A stretch of 10,760 nucleotides of DNA from the NCBI GenBank assembly GCA_013361015.1, contig JABWAN010000092.1, positions 1 to 10,760 of the forward strand. The letters are read 5' to 3'. This document shows positions 7,468-10,760 of the stretch, piece by piece. Under the pieces are notes generated by a model, which did not search any database, was not told where the DNA came from, and saw nothing but the letters and a program-made list of their open reading frames with translations. Every line of letters starts with the position of its first letter. The first letter of the stretch is position 1. Position numbers and translations under genes: made by a program. The DNA is from Candidatus Zhuqueibacterota bacterium. Its GTDB lineage: Bacteria; Zhuqueibacterota; Zhuqueibacteria; Zhuqueibacterales; Zhuqueibacteraceae.

Positions 7468-7514
7468 CACGTTACATTTTACACGTTACACGAAGCAGTG
7501 TAAAGCGTAACGTG
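7468..7514. repeat. 17-bp inverted repeat (CACGTTAC..TTTACAC)
   Basis: Arms CACGTTACATTTTACAC (7468-7484) and GTGTAAAGCGTAACGTG (7498-7514) are inverted copies with 15 of 17 matches and a 13-base loop. The motif CACGTTACA also occurs directly repeated inside (7468 and 7482). The repeat fills most of the 84-bp gap between the fibronectin lipoprotein stop and the next start. On the transcribed strand it could form a hairpin, but no U-tract follows, so an intrinsic terminator is not indicated. It may be an mRNA-stabilising stem, an operator or an interspersed repeat. Confidence 0.7.
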
Positions 7515-7524
7515 TCGCGTGATT

Positions 7525-8958
7525 TTATAACCGTCCCTGTACTTGATTGCTGCCTGCAGACAGGCCGAAGCGATCGAAAACGAAGACGCGATAAAAGTAA
7601 GTCGTGCTGGGCGTGACCGCCGCATCGCGATACGTGGTTGCGCTCTTATCATTGAGAATCGTCAAAGGCGTCGCCACAGTGTCGACCGGAGAAGTCGTAG
7701 AGCGATAGATGCGATAATTCGCAAAATCTTTTTCATTGCTGACCGTCCACGTCAGCTTCAAGCCGGTGGAATCGGGCACGGGATTCGAGAGCCGTACGGC
7801 TCTGGGCGGCAGTTGCGCCGAGAAGCTGTTGCCCGAAACGAGCATGGGCGCCGCATTGGTCGCGGCATCCGTGAAACTGCCGTACACAAAGGCTCCGGCA
7901 AATTCCATGTCCGGGCGAATGCGGTAATCCAACTCGTATACGCCGTCGTCGCGGGTCACGTCGCCGTTGCTGCCGTTGTCAAAAAGGCGAATGTTGTTGT
8001 CTTGCGTGTTGGAACCGTTGGCATTGTCGATGAGGTCGACGGTCGCGTTACCCAACGGCTCACCCGCATTCAAACTAATGTGCAGAATGTCGCCCGGCCG
8101 CAACACACGGCCCGCGCCGTCGTGCGTGATTGCACGAATAAATGCGATCGTATCCAGGATGATGTCGGTTTTCACGGCTTCGCTTTCGGCTTGATCTGCG
8201 GTACGAAATTTTGCGTAGACCGACTTCGCGCCATCGCCGGGCGTCAACTCCCACGTTCTGTTGTTCGCGAAAGCTTCCCAAGTTGCACCGGCGAAGGCCG
8301 GATCGTTGGCGAGCATCATGAACGCAGTGTTGTCCGGCACATTAAAAGTGAGAGTGAGCAAGCGGCGGTTGGTGAATTTTGCGTTGTTGCCGATTTGCAC
8401 GCTGAACACACCGGGCGTGACGATCGCGCTCTCCGAACGCTCGCCTTCGAAATTTGACTTGTTGACTGCGACGATTTGATACTGCGCGGGCAAACCAATC
8501 GTCGGTGAAAGATCGCGGTAACGTCGCATGGCGATCGCAGCAATGCGCTTGAATGCAGCTTCATTCGCGTTGCGGCGATAGACGCGATACTCTTTCACTT
8601 TCGTGGTATCGCCGGCAAATTGCCAAGCCAACTCGACCACGCCCGGCCCCAGTTTTACCGTGATCTTCGTAGGCGCAATCAATATCGACGTGTCGTCGGG
8701 CCCTTTGGGATTATATGTGCTGCATGCGGCGGTGATCAAGAGCACGAAGAGGAGCAGCGCCCTTGTAATTGCCCTCGCCATTCCCCCCGTGAGGGAGGCC
8801 GGGGGGGTGTTATCGGCATCATCACAGAAAGTCATCGAACTCAAGAACACCCCCTTAGCCCCCCTCAAGGGGGGATTCATTGACGCACCCGTTTTCATCC
8901 GCTTGGGCGAGCGAATGAATAACGACCAGCCGGCTCGCAATAGACCTTTCGTGTTCAT
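7525..8958 (-). CDS. Fibronectin type III lipoprotein with repeat-derived N-terminal extension
   Basis: Putative outer-membrane lipoprotein of 477 aa from ATG 8958, which has an excellent AAGAGGTGAG Shine-Dalgarno 6 nt upstream. Numbering here counts from an in-frame ATG at 8979. A lipoprotein signal, MARAITRALLLFVLLITAAC with C86, lies internally and has its own ATG at 8781 after a G-run. The stretch before it is partly encoded by a 98-bp palindromic element (8780-8877). Two fibronectin III domains are visible: about 101-190 (VVELAWQFAGDTTKVKEYRVYRR split over a strand pair; YQIVAVNKSNFEGERS) and 391-482 (LKLTWTVSNEKDFANYRIYR; TTYFYRVFVFDRFGLSAGSN). The middle (about 205-385) is beta-rich, with the acidic loop FDNGSNGDVTRDDGVYELDY (333-352) found in surface proteins. 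Mature translation may begin at 8781 (418 aa). It lies 7 nt after the PEGA gene. A cell-surface binding or scaffold role is likely; the ligand is unknown. Confidence 0.83.
   Translation of the reverse strand: MNTKGLLRAGWSLFIRSPKRMKTGASMNPPLRGAKGVFLSSMTFCDDADNTPPASLTGGMARAITRALLLFVLLITAACSTYNPKGPDDTSILIAPTKITVKLGPGVVELAWQFAGDTTKVKEYRVYRRNANEAAFKRIAAIAMRRYRDLSPTIGLPAQYQIVAVNKSNFEGERSESAIVTPGVFSVQIGNNAKFTNRRLLTLTFNVPDNTAFMMLANDPAFAGATWEAFANNRTWELTPGDGAKSVYAKFRTADQAESEAVKTDIILDTIAFIRAITHDGAGRVLRPGDILHISLNAGEPLGNATVDLIDNANGSNTQDNNIRLFDNGSNGDVTRDDGVYELDYRIRPDMEFAGAFVYGSFTDAATNAAPMLVSGNSFSAQLPPRAVRLSNPVPDSTGLKLTWTVSNEKDFANYRIYRSTTSPVDTVATPLTILNDKSATTYRDAAVTPSTTYFYRVFVFDRFGLSAGSNQVQGRL
8780..8877. 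repeat. 98-bp C/G-rich palindromic element inside coding sequence
   Basis: Arms at 8780-8811 and 8846-8877 are 32-bp inverted copies with 26 matches by hand alignment, separated by 34 bp. Each arm is itself a small hairpin (CCCCCCTCAAGGGGGG; CCCCCCGTGAGGGAGG). The outer arm ends are ATTCCCCCC and GGGGGGATT, and the inner ends are GTGTT and AACAC. It resembles the AACACCCCC...GGGGGATT repeats scattered through several uncultivated bacterial genomes. It is read without a stop in the frame of the surrounding lipoprotein gene, and its edge supplies the AT of the ATG at 8781. No transposase is present. Confidence 0.8.
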
Positions 8959-8964
8959 GATCGA

Positions 8965-8974
8965 CTCACCTCTT
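8965..8974 (-). promoter_or_regulatory. Shine-Dalgarno deciding the FN3 lipoprotein start
   Basis: AAGAGGTGAG on the minus strand lies 6 nt before ATG 8958 and contains the TGA stop of the preceding PEGA gene. It is the strongest ribosome binding site near this gene. It supports translation from 8958, upstream of the palindromic insertion, and stop-restart coupling to the PEGA gene. Confidence 0.65.
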
Positions 8975-9724
8975 GTCAAGTGAAATTTTCAGGTTCAACT
9001 TCGTGGCGTCTCCCCTTTGCGACAGGCCGAATGAAGCGCGGCGGAACAGCTCCTCGTTGCCGGCGTAATTGGGAAAGAAAACCGCGCTGTCGATGAGATT
9101 GAGCACCCACACGCCGCCGAGAATGTAGAGACTGAGGTTGCGATCGTCCTCCGCGTTATTCACCCTGCGCAACGCGCTCAACAACGCGGCTTGCTGCTGC
9201 GCCGTGTCTCCTCCGGAATTGAATGCACTCAAAGCCGCGCGATGATCGTCTTGCGCATCGCGATAGAGCAATTCATTCACGCCGGCCGCGACGAGCGCGC
9301 CGAATGTCACGCCCGACCAAATCAAGCCCGACCGTTTTCTTTCAGAATAGATTTGCCCCCAACCCGGAGCCACAAATGAGCGCAACGCCGCTTTTCCAGA
9401 AGTTCTTTGATCAAGCTTCAACATCAAAAGACCTTTATTGGAGGAGTTGAAGCTGTAGTTGGTATTGAAGGATTCGTAGCCGCGTTTGTTGGTGCTGATT
9501 TTATATTTGCCCGTCAACGGATAGGGCAGAATGAATGGCGTTCTGCCCGCGAAACGATGCTCTCCGCTCAACATGACCAAAGCGCCCGCGGGTTCCGACT
9601 TGATGGTAACGACACGCGCCGAAGCCCGGTTCTCTTCCTGCGCGTTTGCGTTCATGGTAAAACCCAGCACACCGAGTGCAAGCACACCGGCAAGCCCTAG
9701 CGCGAAGATGTCATTGCTTCTCAT
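8966..9724 (-). CDS. PEGA-domain protein with DUF5683-like membrane region
   Basis: Exported protein of 252 aa. The signal peptide has a core at about 7-23 and probable ANA|Q cleavage near residue 28. A PEGA domain follows at about 36-105 (VVTIKSEPAGALVMLSGEHR, GRTPFILPYPLTGKYKISTNK, GYESF), a beta-sandwich type common in surface proteins. The C-terminal part resembles DUF5683: SFVAPGWGQIYSERKRSGLIW at 116-136, a hydrophobic stretch at about 134-150, a polar segment, then a second hydrophobic helix at about 198-217 (ILGGVWVLNLIDSAVFF). The start ATG at 9724 has AAGGA 8 nt upstream and overlaps the sugar transferase stop by 14 bp, so the two genes are probably translated together. The next gene begins 7 nt after its stop. 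The function is unknown; the architecture suggests an envelope-anchored structural or adaptor protein for the glycan pathway. Confidence 0.82.
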   Translation of the reverse strand: MRSNDIFALGLAGVLALGVLGFTMNANAQEENRASARVVTIKSEPAGALVMLSGEHRFAGRTPFILPYPLTGKYKISTNKRGYESFNTNYSFNSSNKGLLMLKLDQRTSGKAALRSFVAPGWGQIYSERKRSGLIWSGVTFGALVAAGVNELLYRDAQDDHRAALSAFNSGGDTAQQQAALLSALRRVNNAEDDRNLSLYILGGVWVLNLIDSAVFFPNYAGNEELFRRASFGLSQRGDATKLNLKISLDKR

Positions 9725-10610
9725 GAGCCTGTTCCTTGTGTTGCCGTGTGGAGGCGTTTAACTCGGGCATGACGAATTCAGCCTCCAAAACGGGAGTTGC
9801 GGAAAAAATTTTGACCAGCGTCAAAAATAAGATGCGTATGTACAAACGCGTGGAAAAATGCGTAGCAAAAAAAAGATCCAAATGGATTTTGCGCTTCACG
9901 TCTGCGATGGAGTTGTCGTAACCCTGGCAAATTTGCGCGAGGCCGGTCATGCCGGGCTTGACCAATAAGCGCAGACAATACTCCGGCAATTCCTGCACGA
10001 GACGCGCGATGATTTCCGGGCGCTCCGGACGCGGACCAACCAAGCTCATCTCGCCTTGGAGCACGTTCGCAAATTGCGGCAGTTCGTCGAGATGGAACCG
10101 GCGCAGCCAACGGCCCACTTTCGTGATGCGCGGATCGTCGGGCATGGTCCATACTGGACCGGTGCGGCGTTCGGCATTGTGGCGCATGGTTCGAAATTTA
10201 TAAATGAAAAACGTCCTGCCATAATACTCCTGCCGGCGTCTTTCGCGCGCGCTGGCGCGTTGCGCGCGACGGCGGTCTCGTGTCGTGGTTCTACGATCGC
10301 GGCCGGTGCGGCGCTGGCGGTAAATGATCGGGCCGGGAGAATCCAGCTTGATGAGCAGCGCCAGCACGAGCAGAAGCGGCAACGTTAAGATCAAACCCAG
10401 GCTCGCGCCGATGACATCCAAACAGCGAATGCCGAAGCTTTCCTGCAAAGGTGCAACGAGCGGCGCATAAGATTTCGTCCGCAGTGAGTTCCGGGTCACA
10501 CAATTGACTGCTTGTGTAAATGAAAGCGATTGCAAACCAAAGGCATGCTCTGAGGAAGAGGCGTGCGGTGGTTTTGGGCATAGCTCCGCCTCCTCAACGC
10601 CAATGCCCAC
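9711..10610 (-). CDS. Bacterial sugar transferase (undecaprenyl-phosphate glycosyl-1-phosphate transferase)
   Basis: Monotopic sugar-phosphate transferase of the PF02397 type (WcaJ/PglC-like), 299 aa from GTG 10610. It would transfer a sugar phosphate from a nucleotide sugar to undecaprenyl phosphate, starting glycan assembly at the inner membrane. The membrane helix is at about 64-88, followed by DSPGPIIYRQRRTG. KFRTM lies at 138-142, DPRITKVGRWLRR at 159-171, LDELPQFANVLQGEMSLVGP at 174-193 (catalytic Asp-Glu pair D175/E176), RPE at 194-196 and KPGMTGLAQ at 218-226. All core motifs are intact. Two oddities are an arginine-rich insert at about 103-132 and a non-typical N-terminus of about 55 residues. 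The GTG at 10610 has no well-spaced ribosome site. An in-frame GTG at 10499 would give 262 aa, and the best Shine-Dalgarno plus ATG (10581) is in another frame. The stop overlaps the PEGA gene start. The sugar substrate cannot be predicted. Confidence 0.88.
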   Translation of the reverse strand: MGIGVEEAELCPKPPHASSSEHAFGLQSLSFTQAVNCVTRNSLRTKSYAPLVAPLQESFGIRCLDVIGASLGLILTLPLLLVLALLIKLDSPGPIIYRQRRTGRDRRTTTRDRRRAQRASARERRRQEYYGRTFFIYKFRTMRHNAERRTGPVWTMPDDPRITKVGRWLRRFHLDELPQFANVLQGEMSLVGPRPERPEIIARLVQELPEYCLRLLVKPGMTGLAQICQGYDNSIADVKRKIHLDLFFATHFSTRLYIRILFLTLVKIFSATPVLEAEFVMPELNASTRQHKEQAHEKQ

Positions 10611-10618
10611 ACCTCACA

Positions 10619-10641
10619 GGGAGATTTCGTTTTGAGATGAC
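10619..10641. repeat. Half-copy of the GTCAT/ATGAC repeat upstream of the sugar transferase
   Basis: On the minus strand this reads GTCATCTCAAAACGAAATCT followed by CCC, comparable to the family arm GTCATTCTGAAA(G)GAATCTTCCC. No matching second arm was found nearby. It sits directly upstream of the sugar transferase start, as the other half-copy does upstream of prsR. The match is imperfect and judged by eye. Confidence 0.4.
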
Positions 10642-10677
10642 GCACAAGATACTTTTTGATAGGCACTCTCTGGAAAT

Positions 10678-10760
10678 GTCATTTGCAGGAACTTTCCCTC
10701 GTGCTTGGTACACTTCTCAATAGAGGCGAGGTAGCGAGCGCGAGGGAAGGTTCTTACAGA
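10678..10760. repeat. GTCAT/ATGAC palindromic element, copy D, cut by the window end
   Basis: The element opens GTCATTTGCAGGAACTTTCC and then CTCG; the far side reads CGAGGGAAGGTTCTTACAGA at the window end. The reverse complement of the far side (TCTGTAAGAACCTTCCCTCG) pairs with the opening arm. The closing ATGAC is predicted to lie just past the window. The middle shares GTGCTTGGTACAC with copy B. A 4-bp-period run (GAGGCGAGGTAGCGAGCGCGAGG) lies inside the second arm region. Confidence 0.7.

Noticed and set aside
10611..10760. Possible sigma-54 or sigma-70 promoter ahead of the sugar transferase
   Set aside because: GGCAC- and TTGC-like words occur but not with the -24/-12 spacing on the minus strand, and no TTGACA/TATAAT pair with 16-18 bp spacing was found. 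Repeat sequence dominates the region.
10690..10760. GAGGCGAGGTAGCGAGCGCG as a tandem or CRISPR-like repeat
   Set aside because: It is a short GAGCG-rich run within one palindromic element; there are no regular repeats separated by unique spacers.

Overview
This 10.76-kb window is a bacterial envelope and polysaccharide gene cluster. All eight protein-coding genes lie on the minus strand, so transcription runs from high to low coordinates. The organism is probably a Gram-negative, diderm bacterium, because the cluster encodes a Wza-type outer-membrane export protein and two putative lipoproteins. The mix of PEGA/DUF5683, fibronectin-type-III lipoprotein, PrsK/PrsR and abundant short palindromic repeats recalls uncultivated FCB-type or KSB1/Calditrichota-like genomes. 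That placement is an inference from style, not from a marker gene.

Layout in transcription order: a membrane-bound sugar-phosphate transferase that would start glycan assembly (10610-9711); a secreted PEGA plus DUF5683-like membrane protein (9724-8966); a fibronectin-III lipoprotein whose N-terminal coding region carries a 98-bp palindromic element (8958-7525); a multi-pass membrane protein of unknown function (7440-6592); a TPR lipoprotein (6484-5012); the sensor kinase PrsK (4948-2840); the sigma-54 activator PrsR (2632-1229); and an SLBB polysaccharide export protein (1232-252). The first three genes are tightly packed, and prsR and the export gene share an ATGA overlap. The gaps elsewhere are 63-84 bp, except for 207 bp between prsK and prsR.

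PrsK and PrsR are the two-component pair associated with exosortase/PEP-CTERM exopolysaccharide loci. No exosortase and no PEP-CTERM protein is visible here. The likely logic is that the transferase starts the glycan on undecaprenyl phosphate, the export protein moves it across the outer membrane, and the kinase and regulator sense envelope state and drive sigma-54-dependent genes. The four proteins between the transferase and the kinase are candidate accessory parts of the same envelope system, but their role is unproven.

The non-coding DNA is dominated by imperfect palindromes bounded by GTCAT...ATGAC. They fill both window ends and the prsK-prsR gap, supply the prsK stop codon and appear to carry the prsR ribosome binding site. 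A different C/G-rich palindrome sits inside the lipoprotein gene, and a third, GTTACAC-type inverted repeat lies between two genes. No stretch above 300 bases lacks a gene. No rRNA, tRNA, CRISPR array or transposase was seen.
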